Source: Bifidobacterium [indicum] DSM 20214 = LMG 11587
Lineage (GTDB): Bacteria; Actinomycetota; Actinomycetes; Actinomycetales; Bifidobacteriaceae
DNA: 64,000 bases
NCBI RefSeq assembly: GCF_000706765.1
Contig: NZ_CP006018.1
Span: 868,001 to 932,000, forward strand
Direction: 5' to 3'
Shown here: piece by piece, positions 1 to 10,154 of the stretch
Layout of the letters: each line of letters starts with the position of its first letter
Position numbering within the stretch: the stretch's first letter is position 1
Translations under genes and position numbers: made by a program
The notes under the pieces: generated by a model
Database searches by the model: none
What the model was told of the DNA's origin: nothing
What the model saw: only the letters and a program-made list of their open reading frames with translations

Positions 1-605
1 GAGACCTTGGATCCGCCCAGGACCACGGTGAAGGGGCGTTCGGGGTTCTCCGTCGCCTTGGAGAGCGCCTTGACTTCCTTCTCGACCAGGAGTCCTGCAG
101 CAGAAGGCAGGAACTTGGCCACGGAGTAGTTGGAACCCTGGGCACGGTGGACAACGCCGAACCCATCGGAAACGAAAGCGTCACCCAGCTTGGCGATCTT
201 CTCGGCGTAGGCATCGCGCTCCGCCTCGTCCTTGCTGGTCTCTTCGGGGTTGAAGCGGACGTTCTGCAGAAGGACCACGTCACCATCCTGCATCGCGTCA
301 ACCTTGGCTTCGGCATCGGGACCATAGGTGTCATCGGCCAAGGGGACGGAGACACCCAGGAGCTCACCCAGGCGGTCGGCGACCGGCGCCAGGCTGAGTT
401 CGGGAACGACCTTACCCTTCGGGCGGCCCAGGTGGGCCATCAGGATGACCTTGGCGCCCTGGCCGCGGAGTTCCTTGATGGTGGGCAGAGCGGCCTTGAT
501 GCGGCCGTCGTCCTTGATGGTTGTGCCGTCAAGCGGCACATTGAAGTCTGCACGCACCAAGACGCGCTTGCCCTTGAGATCACCGAGGCTCTTCAGTGTT
601 TTCAT
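1..605 (-). CDS. pgk: Phosphoglycerate kinase, N-terminal 201 residues (gene runs off the left edge)
   Basis: Glycolytic enzyme of the cytoplasm that moves the acyl phosphate of 1,3-bisphosphoglycerate to ADP. The visible part reads from an ATG at 605 through RADFNVP (residues 18-24, 3-phosphoglycerate binding) and AHLGRPKG (57-64) and ends at the window edge in the hinge motif VVLGGSKV, so roughly half the usual 400-residue enzyme is missing. A Shine-Dalgarno (SD) sequence AAAGGA lies 7 nt before the start. It follows whiA in the same direction after 114 bp with no terminator that I can see, so co-transcription is possible. A second in-frame reading on the opposite strand is only a shadow. 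Confidence 0.97.
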   Translation of the reverse strand, partial: MKTLKSLGDLKGKRVLVRADFNVPLDGTTIKDDGRIKAALPTIKELRGQGAKVILMAHLGRPKGKVVPELSLAPVADRLGELLGVSVPLADDTYGPDAEAKVDAMQDGDVVLLQNVRFNPEETSKDEAERDAYAEKIAKLGDAFVSDGFGVVHRAQGSNYSVAKFLPSAAGLLVEKEVKALSKATENPERPFTVVLGGSKV

Positions 606-719
606 GCCATTCCTTTCCTAGCTGCAGACATGACGAAACCGCCGGTCTGCGCAACCTCGGGCTATGAAACCCGCGTTGTAGTCCATGGTACTAAGGCAAG
701 CCGACGGTTGGAACAGTAA

Positions 720-1691
720 TCAGTCTTTCTGGTCCTGGGTGGTGTTGAGACCCTCGGCCTGTTGCTTCTCCACCTTGGCGGCCAACTGAAGAAGACGACG
801 AATGCGGCCTGCGATGGCGTCCTTGGTAACTGGCGGATCGGCCAGACGGCCCAGCTCCTCCAGGGATGCATCACGGTGGTCAAGGCGCAGCTGACCGGCT
901 GCTCTGAGGTTTTCGGGGATGTCCTCACCCAGAATCTGGAAGGCCTTGGTCACCTTGGCGCTGGCCTCGACGGCGGCCTTGGCTGAACGGCGCATGTTGG
1001 CATCATCGAAATTGGCCAGGCGGTTGGCCTTGCCGCGGGATTCACCATCGCTGCGCTTGCCTGTCCACTCCCTGGAGGACTTGGGGGCACCCATGAGGTT
1101 GAGCATCCGCTCGATCACGTCCGGATCACGCAGGGTCACGCGTTCCGAGCTGCGGACCTGACGGGCTTTGGCGTTGATTCCGAGACGGCGGGCTGCACCG
1201 ACCAGAGCCAAGGCGGCCTCCGACCCCGGGCAGACGATTTCCAGGTACGACGCCTTGCCGGGGTCGGAGAGCTCGCCATGAGCCAGGAAGGCACCACGCC
1301 AGGCGGCCTTTACCTGGGCGATGTTGCCTGAAACGATGTCGGCAGGGAGACCACGGACCGGATGCTTGCGCCGGTCCAGTAGCCCTGTCTGGAGGGCCAA
1401 GGCCCCACCGGCACGGAGTACCCGGACCGAATACCTGATTACATTGCCGGCAGGCGTCTGACGATTGACCTGGATCAGGTCCGAATCATGCCCGTAGACG
1501 TCCTTGATGGTGTTCTGCAACCACTGCGCTGCAGGAAGGGAATCGAACTGGGCTTCGACCACAATATGACGCTGGATGATGTGAAGACCTCCGCCAAAGC
1601 GAATCATCGCGGCGGATTGGGCTTTTTTGGCTGCGGGGAGTTCGTTGTCAATAGCGGCCAGCTCGCTTTTGACATCATCAAGTAGGGCCAA
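720..1691 (-). CDS. whiA: WhiA-family DNA-binding protein
   Basis: Conserved Gram-positive regulator linked to sporulation septation in Streptomyces and to cell division in non-sporulating relatives. At 323 residues it has the normal length: an N-terminal LAGLIDADG-homing-endonuclease-like fold without the catalytic function, then a C-terminal helix-turn-helix region ending near [17 protein letters not shown]. The start is a TTG at 1691, chosen because AGGAGG sits 9 nt upstream and the protein then begins [11 protein letters not shown] as in homologues. It lies between rapZ and pgk, the usual actinobacterial neighbourhood, but the yvcK gene that normally separates rapZ and whiA is absent. Confidence 0.95.
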   Translation of the reverse strand: MALLDDVKSELAAIDNELPAAKKAQSAAMIRFGGGLHIIQRHIVVEAQFDSLPAAQWLQNTIKDVYGHDSDLIQVNRQTPAGNVIRYSVRVLRAGGALALQTGLLDRRKHPVRGLPADIVSGNIAQVKAAWRGAFLAHGELSDPGKASYLEIVCPGSEAALALVGAARRLGINAKARQVRSSERVTLRDPDVIERMLNLMGAPKSSREWTGKRSDGESRGKANRLANFDDANMRRSAKAAVEASAKVTKAFQILGEDIPENLRAAGQLRLDHRDASLEELGRLADPPVTKDAIAGRIRRLLQLAAKVEKQQAEGLNTTQDQKD

Positions 1692-1828
1692 GAGCCGTCC
1701 TCCTAGGAAAAACCGATGTTGAATGCTGTGGTCCGTGCGACTCGCCGGTCGAACGAACTACCGGATTACTGTGATATCGAATAAGTTGGACAAATTCCGC
1801 CCTTGGCTATCAGTCCCAAATCGGGGCC

Positions 1829-2749
1829 TCAGTGGGGTTTATGCGGGAGTTCCCGAGCGGATACGGTGACGTCCATCCCCTTGATTCTCAGACGCCTTGC
1901 CAATTCATCGGCCATGGCCACTGAACGGTGCTGACCACCCGTGCAGCCGAAGGCGATGGTGACATAATGCTTGTCCTCCCGGGCATACCCGTCGACGGCC
2001 GTCAGAATTGCCTGCGTGTAGGCTTCGATGAACTCTTCGGCACCCTTGCTGGCGAGGACGTATTCGCGCACCGGCTCATCGTGCCCGTTGAGCTCGCGCA
2101 AATCCGGAACCCAGAAGGGGTTGGGGAGGAAGCGGAGGTCGGCGACGAAATCAGCATCAATGGGAATCCCGTATTTAAACCCGAAACTCATGATGTGGAT
2201 TCCGACTGTTGTGGGTCCGGAGCCGAGCATGAGTTCGTAGAGACGGGTCGAGAGATCGTGGACGCTCAAAGCCGAGGTATCGATCACCATATCGGCCCGC
2301 TCCTTGAGGTTGTCCAGGAGTTTGCGCTCCTCATGGATGCCGTCGATCAGGCGGCCGGAACCTTGGAGAGGATGGGGACGCCGGACGGATTCGAAGCGCT
2401 TGACCAAGACCTGGTCGGATGCATCCAGGAAGAGTATCCGGCACTTGACGCCGAGGTCGTCAAGATGCCCCAGAACGGCCGAGAGGTCGTCGAAGTATGA
2501 CCGGGACCTTACATCGACCACCGCTGCCAGACGATGCAGGGTGCTGCCCGAGGAGGTCATCATGTCGACCAGGGGAACCAGAAGACGGGGCGGCATATTG
2601 TCGACGACGTACCAGTCCATGTCTTCCATGCAGTCAGCGGCCCGGGAACGCCCAGCTCCTGACATACCCGTGATGAGCATCACCTCGAAGCCTTGGAAAG
2701 GCGGGATGGTCTCGGCCTTGGGTGTGGGCGAGGTCGCGTCGGTGCTCAT
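1829..2749 (-). CDS. rapZ: RapZ/YvcJ-family nucleotide-binding protein (RNase adapter family)
   Basis: P-loop protein of the RapZ family. In E. coli RapZ steers RNase E to the small RNA GlmZ; in Gram-positives the role is less defined (competence and cell-wall links). The 306 residues carry the Walker A variant GMSGAGRS, with Arg where the classical lysine stands, as is common in actinobacterial members, then the family block DWYVVDNMPP and the C-terminal CTGGQHRSV motif. An N-terminal tail of about 25 residues precedes the P-loop. GGAGGAG lies a few bases before the ATG. Its first 4 bp overlap the end of aroE, so translation is probably coupled. Confidence 0.95.
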   Translation of the reverse strand: MSTDATSPTPKAETIPPFQGFEVMLITGMSGAGRSRAADCMEDMDWYVVDNMPPRLLVPLVDMMTSSGSTLHRLAAVVDVRSRSYFDDLSAVLGHLDDLGVKCRILFLDASDQVLVKRFESVRRPHPLQGSGRLIDGIHEERKLLDNLKERADMVIDTSALSVHDLSTRLYELMLGSGPTTVGIHIMSFGFKYGIPIDADFVADLRFLPNPFWVPDLRELNGHDEPVREYVLASKGAEEFIEAYTQAILTAVDGYAREDKHYVTIAFGCTGGQHRSVAMADELARRLRIKGMDVTVSARELPHKPH

Positions 2750-3732
2750 TGCATCTCCTCCTTCAGCGCTCTGTCCATAGCCTTGACGGGGATGGATTCA
2801 AGGGGTTGTCCAGTCATCTGTGCCACCTGCCTGACCGCCTGGTACAGCAGCATCCTGTCGCCACTGATCGCCCTGCCCCCTGTCCGATTCTTCCAAGCCT
2901 GGGTGAGCCTGGAGGGACGAGGATCATAGGCTACGTCCAGAAGAAGGTGGGGTGCCTTTGAAAGACCTGCTGATTGCTGGGAATGACGGTTTGAACGGCT
3001 GTCCAATAGGTCAGCCATGGGATCCGCCGCATGGGCGGGAAGGGCCGAGACCACCAGATCGGCCTGGCAGAGCAGGTCCGAAACACAGTCACTGTCATCC
3101 ATGCCATGCGGCGCACCAACCGAGATGTTCAATTCCTTGGCCAAGTCAATCAGTCTCCCGGTGGCATCAGGACGACGGGCCACAAGATCGATGTGGACAA
3201 CGCCCAGGAAGCCCAGGGCACAGAGTGCTGATTCGGCCGTGTTTCCGTTGCCCAAGATCAGCGCTCGCAGCTGTTTGCCTGGCTGAGGGGGCATCGTTCC
3301 TGTGCTTACCGACTTGATGATACCGATGGACTGGTCCGGATCCTTCAGGGAACCCTCGGCCTCCTTGAAGGCGCACACAATCCCCTCGACATCGGTATTG
3401 GTCAGGCTGACGGCCGGTCCGCCGCCTTTCCGATTTGCCTGACTCCAAGAAAGAACAGCTGTATTGGAGACCCCGAGAACACCGGACCAATGGTCCGCGG
3501 CAGTTCCCATCTGATTGATGGCCTTCTTCAGTGGCATGGTCAGGCTCAGACCTGCCCAGGTGGGGTCGAGTGACTCCCAAAAGGTGGGGAGGCTTCCATG
3601 GCCGACACGGATACGATCGTATCGCCAACCTTCCAGGCCCAGTGCCCTATAGGCCGCCCGATGAAGGACGGGTGAGAGGGAGTGGTCGATGGGATCGCCC
3701 AACACTGCGCAGCGTCTCACGGTCTGATCCAT
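2746..3732 (-). CDS. aroE: Shikimate dehydrogenase-family protein
   Basis: NADP-dependent reduction of 3-dehydroshikimate to shikimate in aromatic amino-acid synthesis. The N-terminal substrate domain contains LGDPIDHSLSPVLHRAAY and the catalytic-lysine loop as LSLTMPLKKA (canonical NVTxPxK), and SNTAVLSW/NTDVEGI follow as in AroE. The Rossmann part around ALILGNGNTAESAL has GNG-N-TAES rather than the usual GAGGA. At 328 residues it is longer than E. coli AroE (272). The ATG has AAGGAG 6 nt upstream. The sequence is divergent enough that a related quinate/shikimate dehydrogenase activity is possible, but it is the AroE-like gene conserved at this locus in bifidobacteria. Confidence 0.88.
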   Translation of the reverse strand: MDQTVRRCAVLGDPIDHSLSPVLHRAAYRALGLEGWRYDRIRVGHGSLPTFWESLDPTWAGLSLTMPLKKAINQMGTAADHWSGVLGVSNTAVLSWSQANRKGGGPAVSLTNTDVEGIVCAFKEAEGSLKDPDQSIGIIKSVSTGTMPPQPGKQLRALILGNGNTAESALCALGFLGVVHIDLVARRPDATGRLIDLAKELNISVGAPHGMDDSDCVSDLLCQADLVVSALPAHAADPMADLLDSRSNRHSQQSAGLSKAPHLLLDVAYDPRPSRLTQAWKNRTGGRAISGDRMLLYQAVRQVAQMTGQPLESIPVKAMDRALKEEMQ

Positions 3733-3788
3733 CCCCGCTCCTTATCTGGTTCGCTTGATCGGTGCCATCGCTTCCACCTTGAGCCAGT

Positions 3789-6200
3789 CTACCCGGTGAT
3801 GGTTTCCTGGCCTTGCTTGGAGTCCGCTTCCGGAGTAGGTCGCCCCTCCCCCTGGTGAAGGGCCTCATAGATCGATTCGGCCTTGGCCTGGCCTATGCCT
3901 TTGACGCCTTCCAGCTCCTGAAGACTTGCCTCCTTCATCTTCTTGACGGAGCCGAAATGGTTGAGCAGTCGCTTCTGGTACGCCTTTCCGATGCCTGGGA
4001 TATCATCCAGCGCGGAGCGCAAAGCACCCTTTCGCCTGGCCTGACGGTGATAGGTTATGGCGAATCGATGGGATTCGTCACGCACCCGTTGAAGAAGGTA
4101 CATTCCCTCAGACTGACGTTTGAGGATGACCGGGTAGTCGTCATCCGGCACCCAAACCTCTTCAAGACGCTTGGCCAGACCGCAGAGAGCCACATCGTTG
4201 ACACCGCAATCATGCAGGGCCTTTGCCGCCGCCAAAACCTGAGGTTTGCCTCCATCAACGACAATCAGGTTGGGCTTGTAGGCAAAGTGATGCGCCGAGG
4301 CGTTCTGCTGGACGATGGCCTCCTCGGTTCCGGTGTCGCTGCCCAGATCATCCTTCCGGTCGGCTCCCTCCCCTTTCAGATTCGCCTGGTTGACTTTCCG
4401 CTCGGCTTCCATGCTTTCCCCACTGTCGCCGGCGATGTTCCCATGGCGGAAGCGGCGGGTGAGTGTCTCGTAGACGGCGCTCACATCATCCACGGCCCCC
4501 TTCCCGTCCTTTCCCCGAATGGCGAAGCGGCGATACTCGGATTTCTTGGGGATACCATCCTCGAAAACAACCATCGAGGCCACCTGGAATTGGCCACCAA
4601 CCGTGTTGGAGATGTCGTAGCACTCGATCCGCAGGGGCGCCTTATCCAGGCCCAGGGCCCTGGCAACGTCGTTCATGGCTTCCGTTCGGGTGCCGATGTC
4701 GCTCATACGGCTCATCTTGCTACGTTGGAGGGCCTGGTGGGCATTGGCATTGGCCCGGTCCATCAGAGACTTCTTCTCGCCCCTGCTGGCCACTCGTATC
4801 CTGACCGAGGACCCACGAAGTCCCCGCAACCACTCTTCAAGGGATTCCGTGCGGGAAGGCTGGATGGGGACCACAACCTCCGGAGGAATAGGTGAGATGG
4901 GAGCAAGGAGGTCGGCCCTCCCGGTCTGTTCCTGATAGGTGTTCCTTTTCTTTGTGGCGCGGGCCCTATCCTCGGCATCCAAGGCGGTAACCCGCTGGGT
5001 CGATCCCATGGCATCCCTGGCCTGACTGATGGAAACGCCTGAATCTTCATCGGCGGGTGTCTCCAAAGCCATCTCATTGTGGGGCGCGGTCCTGGATAGC
5101 TCGCTGTTGGTCTCGTTCATCAGGTCCGAATAGACCTGGACGATAAGGTCGCCAATCAGGTCCTCATCGGAGACATCCTCAACCCGTTCCACGCTCCAGT
5201 TACGCTCACCTCGAATGGCACCCGCCCGAACGAAGAAGGCATGGACCGAAGCTTCGAGTTCATCCGATTCGACGCCGAAGACGTCAACATCCACATTGGA
5301 GCCGAAGGCCACTGCGTTCTGCTCAATGACCGTATCCAGCATGGCTATCTGGTCCCGCAGGCGGGCGGCCTTCTCGAAGTCAAGGTCATCGCTGGCCGCC
5401 TTCATCTGCCGCGTTAGGTTTGCGCGATAGGGCTTACCCAGGCGACCTGTAATCACCCCGGTCAGTTCGGCGCAGAGTTTGCGATGCTCCTTTGGGCTGA
5501 TCCTGCCCACACATGGGGCCGAGCACTTGCCGATCGATGCCAGAAGGCAGGGACGACCACTGAGTTGAGCCTTGCGAAAGACACCGGACGTGCAGGTGCG
5601 GACCGGGTAGGTCTTGAGGAGGCCATCAAGTGTATGACGGATGTCCCAGACCTTGGCGTACGGGCCGAAATATCTGGTGTCACGCCGTTTTCTGACGCGA
5701 GTCATCCAGACTCGGGGGATCTCCTCGCCGACCGATACGGCCAAATAGGGGTATGTCTTGTCGTCACGGAAAACGACGTTGAATCTGGGGTCGAATTCCT
5801 TGATCCAGGTGTATTCGAGCGTCAGGGATTCCAACTCGGTGGCCACCACGGTCCATTCCAGACTTCTGGCCGTCAGAACCATGGACTGTGTGCGTGGATG
5901 GAGATTGGCGAGTGGCTGGAAGTAGTTGGTCAGCCGGTTGCGCAGGTTCTTGGCCTTGCCAACGTAGATGACTCTGCCTTCCTCATCCCTCCACTTGTAG
6001 ACGCCGGGCTGGGTGGGTATGTCTGAGGTCTTCGGGCGGAAACCGTCACGCGTATCGCCGAGGAGGGGGGCGCCGTTCTTGTTCAATCCCGAGGGCCCCT
6101 CCTCCCCTGCGGAGGAACCGGTACGGGATTCGGCTTCGAGCGCACGGGCAGTCTGCCGCCAGACCTGTTGGGTGTGGCGCTCGAAGCAGCTACGCGTCAT
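3789..6200 (-). CDS. uvrC: UvrABC excinuclease subunit C
   Basis: Makes both incisions around bulky DNA lesions after loading by UvrA and UvrB. Order of domains: GIY-YIG nuclease (GVYKW at 66-70, YVGKAKNLRNRL at 79-90), UVR/UvrB-binding segment (DDLDFEKAARLRDQI), RNase H-like nuclease with ECYDISNTVGG, VVDGGKPQ and DESHRFAITYHR, and a C-terminal helix-hairpin-helix pair (IPGIGKAYQKRLL, VKGIGQAKAESI). At 803 residues it exceeds the usual 600-700: a 60-residue N-terminal tail and two polar inserts account for this. The start is firm, since AAGGAGG lies just upstream. It is 30 bp downstream of uvrA and so probably shares its SOS promoter. Confidence 0.97.
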   Translation of the reverse strand: MTRSCFERHTQQVWRQTARALEAESRTGSSAGEEGPSGLNKNGAPLLGDTRDGFRPKTSDIPTQPGVYKWRDEEGRVIYVGKAKNLRNRLTNYFQPLANLHPRTQSMVLTARSLEWTVVATELESLTLEYTWIKEFDPRFNVVFRDDKTYPYLAVSVGEEIPRVWMTRVRKRRDTRYFGPYAKVWDIRHTLDGLLKTYPVRTCTSGVFRKAQLSGRPCLLASIGKCSAPCVGRISPKEHRKLCAELTGVITGRLGKPYRANLTRQMKAASDDLDFEKAARLRDQIAMLDTVIEQNAVAFGSNVDVDVFGVESDELEASVHAFFVRAGAIRGERNWSVERVEDVSDEDLIGDLIVQVYSDLMNETNSELSRTAPHNEMALETPADEDSGVSISQARDAMGSTQRVTALDAEDRARATKKRNTYQEQTGRADLLAPISPIPPEVVVPIQPSRTESLEEWLRGLRGSSVRIRVASRGEKKSLMDRANANAHQALQRSKMSRMSDIGTRTEAMNDVARALGLDKAPLRIECYDISNTVGGQFQVASMVVFEDGIPKKSEYRRFAIRGKDGKGAVDDVSAVYETLTRRFRHGNIAGDSGESMEAERKVNQANLKGEGADRKDDLGSDTGTEEAIVQQNASAHHFAYKPNLIVVDGGKPQVLAAAKALHDCGVNDVALCGLAKRLEEVWVPDDDYPVILKRQSEGMYLLQRVRDESHRFAITYHRQARRKGALRSALDDIPGIGKAYQKRLLNHFGSVKKMKEASLQELEGVKGIGQAKAESIYEALHQGEGRPTPEADSKQGQETITG

Positions 6201-6230
6201 GGTTACCTCCTTTTCGGCACGGCTTGGGTT

Positions 6231-9200
6231 CTATTTGGCTGATTTTGGTTTGGTCTTCCCGGCTCCCTTGGATGTCTTGGAGGTTTGTGCGACCTTGCCG
6301 GCATCCAGCATGGGCTTAAGATACCGCCCGGTCCAGCTGTCCGGGTTTGCCGCCACCTCTTCGGGAGTCCCCTGCGCAACGACCGTACCTCCCCCGTCGC
6401 CGCCTTCAGGCCCGAGATCGATGATCCAGTCAGCGGTTTTGATCACATCAAGGTTGTGCTCGATGACGATGACCGAGTTGCCCTTATCCACCAGTCCTTG
6501 CAGAACCCGGAGCAGCTTGCGTACGTCTTCGAAGTGAAGACCCGTGGTGGGCTCATCCAGGATGTAGACCGTTTTCCCGTCGGACCGCTTCTGGAGCTCG
6601 GTGGCAAGTTTGACCCTCTGGGATTCACCACCGGAAAGGGTGGGTGCGGGCTGTCCAAGACGGATGTACCCAAGCCCGACCTCGACCAGGGTGTTCAGGT
6701 AACGCGCGATGGAGGTGTAGGGCTGGAAGAACCGGGCCGCCTCCTCGATGGGCATATCAAGCACATCCGAGACGTTCTTTCCGTTGTAGGTCACCTCCAG
6801 CGTCTCACGGTTGTACCGTTTTCCGTGACATGTCTCGCACTGGACATAGACATCCGGAAGGAAGTTCATCTCTATCTTGATGGTCCCATCTCCGTGGCAT
6901 GTCTCGCAACGACCACCCTTGACATTGAAGGAGAACCGGCCGGGTCCGTAGCCACGCACCTTGGCTTCCGGTGTTTGGGCGAAGAGCTGACGTATCTTGT
7001 CCCAGACTCCGGTATACGTGGCCGGGTTGGACCGCGGGGTTCGTCCTATTGGGTTCTGGTCCACGTGGATGACCTTACGCAGCTGATCCACACCCTCTAC
7101 CCTGGTGTGCTTGCCCGGGACGATCCGGGCGTTGTTGAGCTTATCTGCCAGGACCGGGTAGAGGATCGAATTGACCAGGGTGGACTTGCCCGAACCTGAT
7201 ACACCGGTGACCACGGTCATGACGCTCAGAGGGAAGGACACCTTCAGATCCTTCAGGTTGTTCTCACGGGCACCGACCACAGTCAGTTGCTTTGTCTTGC
7301 GAATCTTGCGACGCGCCTTGGGCACCTCGATACGTCTGCGCCCGGCGATGTAGTCGCCGGTGACCGACCGGGTGGCCTTGGTCAGGTCCCCGGATCGGCC
7401 CGAGAAGATGACCTCGCCCCCATGCTCGCCGGCGCCTGGACCGATATCGACCAGCCAGTCGGCCTGGCGGATCGTGTCCTCATCGTGTTCGACCACAATC
7501 AGGGTGTTGCCCAGGTCGCGCAAACGCTGAAGTGTGCTGATGAGTCGGTCGTTGTCGCGCTGGTGAAGGCCGATCGACGGCTCGTCCAGGACGTACATGA
7601 CCCCGACCAGGCCGGAACCGATCTGGGTGGCCAGGCGGATACGCTGTGCCTCTCCTCCGGACAGGGTTGCGGCAGCTCGCGACATGGTCAGGTAGTTCAG
7701 ACCCACGTCGCTCAGGAAACGCAACCGCGCCTTGATTTCCTTGAGGACTTCCCCGGCGATCTTGGCCATGGCACCCTCCAGATGCAGGCCATTGACCCAG
7801 GCCAGGCTCTTTGCTATGGGCATGTCACAGACTCCAGCGATTGAGAGCCCGTCGACGGTCACAGCGAGGACTTCCGGCTTGAGACGCTTGCCGTGGCAAA
7901 CCTGGCAGGGCACCTCACGCATGTAGGACTCGTAGAACTGTTTCATCGGTTCCGATTCCGTTTCGTCATGACGACGCATGAGGGTACGCACCACACCCTC
8001 GAAACCGGTGGAGTATTCGCGCAGGCGGCCCCAGCGGTTCCTGTAGGAGACGTTGACCTTGAAATCATGTCCGTACATGACCGCATGGCGCACCTCTTCG
8101 GAGAGGTCCTTCCACGGCGTCTTCATGGAGAAGCCCATCTCTTTGGCAAGGGCTTCCAGGAGGTGTCCATAGAACTGCTGCTGGGTCTTGGTCGCGTTCC
8201 AGGGCTCGATCGCCCCATCCTTGAGGCTCTTGTCAGGATCCGGTACGACCAGCTCCGGGTCGATCTCCAGGCTGAACCCCAGACCTGTACAGGTCGGGCA
8301 GGCACCATAGGGGGCGTTGAAGGAGAAGGTGCGGGGTTCGATCTCATCCAGCTCCAGTTCATGTCCGTTGGGGCAGGAACGCTTCTCGGAGAAAGGTTGG
8401 CGTCGACCAGGGTCCTTCTCGTCAAGATCAACGAAGTCGACAACGATGGTTCCCTTGGCAAGGCGGAGGGCCGTTTCCACGGAGTCGGTCAGACGCTGCC
8501 GGGCTGCAGGCTTGATGACCAGGCGGTCAACCACCACCTCTATGGTGTGCTTCTTCTGTTTGGGCAGTTTGATCTTCTCGGAAAGTTGGCGCATCTCCCC
8601 GTCGATGATTGCCCGGGAGTACCCATCCGAGCGCAGAAGCTCCAGGTTCTCGACGAATTCGCCCTTGCGGCCCTTGGCAATGGGAGCCAGAATCTGGAAG
8701 CGCGTTCCTTCCGGCTTGCCCAGGAGGGTGTCAACAATCTGTTGCGGGGATTGCGCCCGTACCTCCTCACCGCAGACCGGGCAGTGCGGGATGCCGGTAC
8801 GGGCGAAGAGGAGCCGCAGGTAGTCATAGATCTCGGTAATGGTTCCAACCGTCGAGCGGGGATTGCGATTGGTGGTCTTCTGGTCGATGGAAACCGCTGG
8901 GCTCAGTCCCTCGATGAAGTCAACGTCGGGCTTGTCCATCTGCCCCAGAAACTGGCGGGCGTATGAGGACAGGGACTCCACGTACCTTCGCTGCCCCTCG
9001 GCGAAGAGGGTGTCGAAGGCCAGAGAGGACTTGCCCGATCCTGACAGGCCGGTGAAAACCACCATTCTGTTCCGCGGTACGGTCAGGTTGACGTTTTTGA
9101 GGTTGTGCGCGCGAGCGCCTTGAATGACGATCTTGCGGTCATTGGGAACCTGGGAGAGATCCGCCACCAATGATCCGTTGGATTCGATCATCTTCGGCTG

Positions 9201-9248
9201 TTCGATTGCCGGTTCGACCGCTGTTCTTGCCTGCTGTTTCTGATTCAC
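6231..9248 (-). CDS. uvrA: UvrABC excinuclease subunit A
   Basis: ATP-dependent damage-recognition dimer of nucleotide excision repair. The 1005 residues contain both ABC cassettes: Walker [15 protein letters not shown] near the N-terminus and [12 protein letters not shown] in the C-terminal half, signatures TLSGGEAQR and TLSGGESQR, and Walker [11 protein letters not shown] and [10 protein letters not shown]. Zinc-binding cysteine clusters are seen ([13 protein letters not shown]...[12 protein letters not shown]...CETCHGKR). The start is GTG at 9248 with a weak SD, and an ATG 19 codons further in is an alternative. A consensus SOS box 70 bp upstream (9319-9334) indicates LexA control, and uvrC follows after 30 bp. 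Confidence 0.98.
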   Translation of the reverse strand: MNQKQQARTAVEPAIEQPKMIESNGSLVADLSQVPNDRKIVIQGARAHNLKNVNLTVPRNRMVVFTGLSGSGKSSLAFDTLFAEGQRRYVESLSSYARQFLGQMDKPDVDFIEGLSPAVSIDQKTTNRNPRSTVGTITEIYDYLRLLFARTGIPHCPVCGEEVRAQSPQQIVDTLLGKPEGTRFQILAPIAKGRKGEFVENLELLRSDGYSRAIIDGEMRQLSEKIKLPKQKKHTIEVVVDRLVIKPAARQRLTDSVETALRLAKGTIVVDFVDLDEKDPGRRQPFSEKRSCPNGHELELDEIEPRTFSFNAPYGACPTCTGLGFSLEIDPELVVPDPDKSLKDGAIEPWNATKTQQQFYGHLLEALAKEMGFSMKTPWKDLSEEVRHAVMYGHDFKVNVSYRNRWGRLREYSTGFEGVVRTLMRRHDETESEPMKQFYESYMREVPCQVCHGKRLKPEVLAVTVDGLSIAGVCDMPIAKSLAWVNGLHLEGAMAKIAGEVLKEIKARLRFLSDVGLNYLTMSRAAATLSGGEAQRIRLATQIGSGLVGVMYVLDEPSIGLHQRDNDRLISTLQRLRDLGNTLIVVEHDEDTIRQADWLVDIGPGAGEHGGEVIFSGRSGDLTKATRSVTGDYIAGRRRIEVPKARRKIRKTKQLTVVGARENNLKDLKVSFPLSVMTVVTGVSGSGKSTLVNSILYPVLADKLNNARIVPGKHTRVEGVDQLRKVIHVDQNPIGRTPRSNPATYTGVWDKIRQLFAQTPEAKVRGYGPGRFSFNVKGGRCETCHGDGTIKIEMNFLPDVYVQCETCHGKRYNRETLEVTYNGKNVSDVLDMPIEEAARFFQPYTSIARYLNTLVEVGLGYIRLGQPAPTLSGGESQRVKLATELQKRSDGKTVYILDEPTTGLHFEDVRKLLRVLQGLVDKGNSVIVIEHNLDVIKTADWIIDLGPEGGDGGGTVVAQGTPEEVAANPDSWTGRYLKPMLDAGKVAQTSKTSKGAGKTKPKSAK

Positions 9249-9318
9249 TTGATCCCGTCCGCTTCCCTAGCTGGCTGATACCGTAAGTGTGCTCATGATA
9301 CCGCCGGGAGAGGATTGT

Positions 9319-9334
9319 TCGAACAAGTGTTCGA
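9319..9334. promoter_or_regulatory. LexA (SOS) operator upstream of uvrA
   Basis: The sequence TCGAACAAGTGTTCGA matches the actinobacterial/Gram-positive SOS box TCGAAC-N4-GTTCGA at all twelve fixed positions and is a near-perfect palindrome. It lies 70 bp ahead of the uvrA GTG in the 143-bp gap to tag, at a position suited to repression of the uvrA-uvrC promoter. The box consensus is established knowledge; LexA binding here is inferred. Confidence 0.88.
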
Positions 9335-9392
9335 TTATGGTGAAGACTCTTTCGCTCGAACGGCCTTGACTTCTACTTAGGACTGAGCTATG

Positions 9393-9995
9393 TCACTCTT
9401 GGAACGCGTTCAAGTAGCACCCATGCATGTGATCGTTGACGATTCCTACGGACTGAATGAAGGACTGCGCCGTAACAGGTCCAACGAATTTGAGTCCGAT
9501 CCCTTTCATGTCCGTACTGACAATCTCGGCCAGGTGGTCATACCGGGGTGTTGTGAGAATGGTCAGGTAATCATGATAGATGGTCTTGCCGCCGGTGAAT
9601 GACCAGCAGTATCGGTCAAACTCCTCTCCTGGGAACATGTCCGCAATCACGCGGGCATTGTTTATGGTTGCCTTGATCTTGGCGAGGTTTCTGATGATGT
9701 CGGCATTCTGAACCAACCGGTCCACGTCAGCCTGGTCATATCCGGCAACGGTCTGTATATCGAAATTCGCAAACGCCTTGCGAAGGGCCTCCCTCCGGCG
9801 TAGAACAAGCTGCCAACTCAACCCGGACTGGAATATCTCGAGGCTGAGCATCTCAAAGAGGGCCTGGGAGCCGTGCTTGGGCACCCCCCACTCCTCATCG
9901 TGGTAGGTGCGCTCCAGGGGGTCACTCTGTGCCCAGTCACATCGCTTCTGGGGTGTTGCCTGTGCTGTTTGGTCTACTCCAAGCGTCTCAATCAT
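9393..9995 (-). CDS. tag: DNA-3-methyladenine glycosylase I
   Basis: Base-excision enzyme that removes 3-methyladenine from alkylated DNA. The 200 residues follow the Tag family throughout: CDWAQSDPLERTYHDEEWGVP with the N-terminal Cys and His zinc ligands, the block FEMLSLEIFQSGLSWQLVLRRREALRKAF, then YCWSFTGG, and near the C-terminus DHMHGC, which carries the second His/Cys ligand pair. A GGGAGA SD precedes the ATG by 7 nt. It is transcribed toward uvrA. The SOS box lies between tag's 3' end and uvrA, so tag itself is not obviously under LexA control. Confidence 0.95.
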   Translation of the reverse strand: MIETLGVDQTAQATPQKRCDWAQSDPLERTYHDEEWGVPKHGSQALFEMLSLEIFQSGLSWQLVLRRREALRKAFANFDIQTVAGYDQADVDRLVQNADIIRNLAKIKATINNARVIADMFPGEEFDRYCWSFTGGKTIYHDYLTILTTPRYDHLAEIVSTDMKGIGLKFVGPVTAQSFIQSVGIVNDHMHGCYLNAFQE

Positions 9996-10054
9996 GATGT
10001 TCTCCCTGATCGTGGCGGAAAGGACTCCGGCAGGTTCAATACAGCCTCGGAGCC

Positions 10055-10082
10055 ATTTACCAGCATACAGTAGGGGTATATA
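10055..10082 (+). promoter_or_regulatory. Candidate promoter of the TspO-like gene
   Basis: ATTTAC (10055-10060) and TATATA (10077-10082) are separated by 16 bp in the divergent gap between tag and the TspO-like gene. A start near 10090 would give a GC-rich leader of about 65 nt. This is a motif match only, and the -35 is weak. Confidence 0.35.
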
Positions 10083-10154
10083 GGCGGAATGGTCCGCAGC
10101 CGGGGAGGACCCGGGCGGATTGCGAGCGGGCCGGACCGGAGAGGATCAGGCAGA

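Noticed and set aside
3813-4895. 360-codon plus-strand frame opposite uvrC
   Set aside because: Antisense shadow of UvrC; its translation is low-complexity and family-less.
7893-8966. 357-codon plus-strand frame opposite uvrA
   Set aside because: Complement of conserved UvrA coding sequence, with no independent evidence.
9996-10154. tRNA or small RNA gene in the tag/TspO-like gap
   Set aside because: No cloverleaf or conserved GGTTCRA T-arm is present; the region shows only promoter-like hexamers and GC-rich leader.
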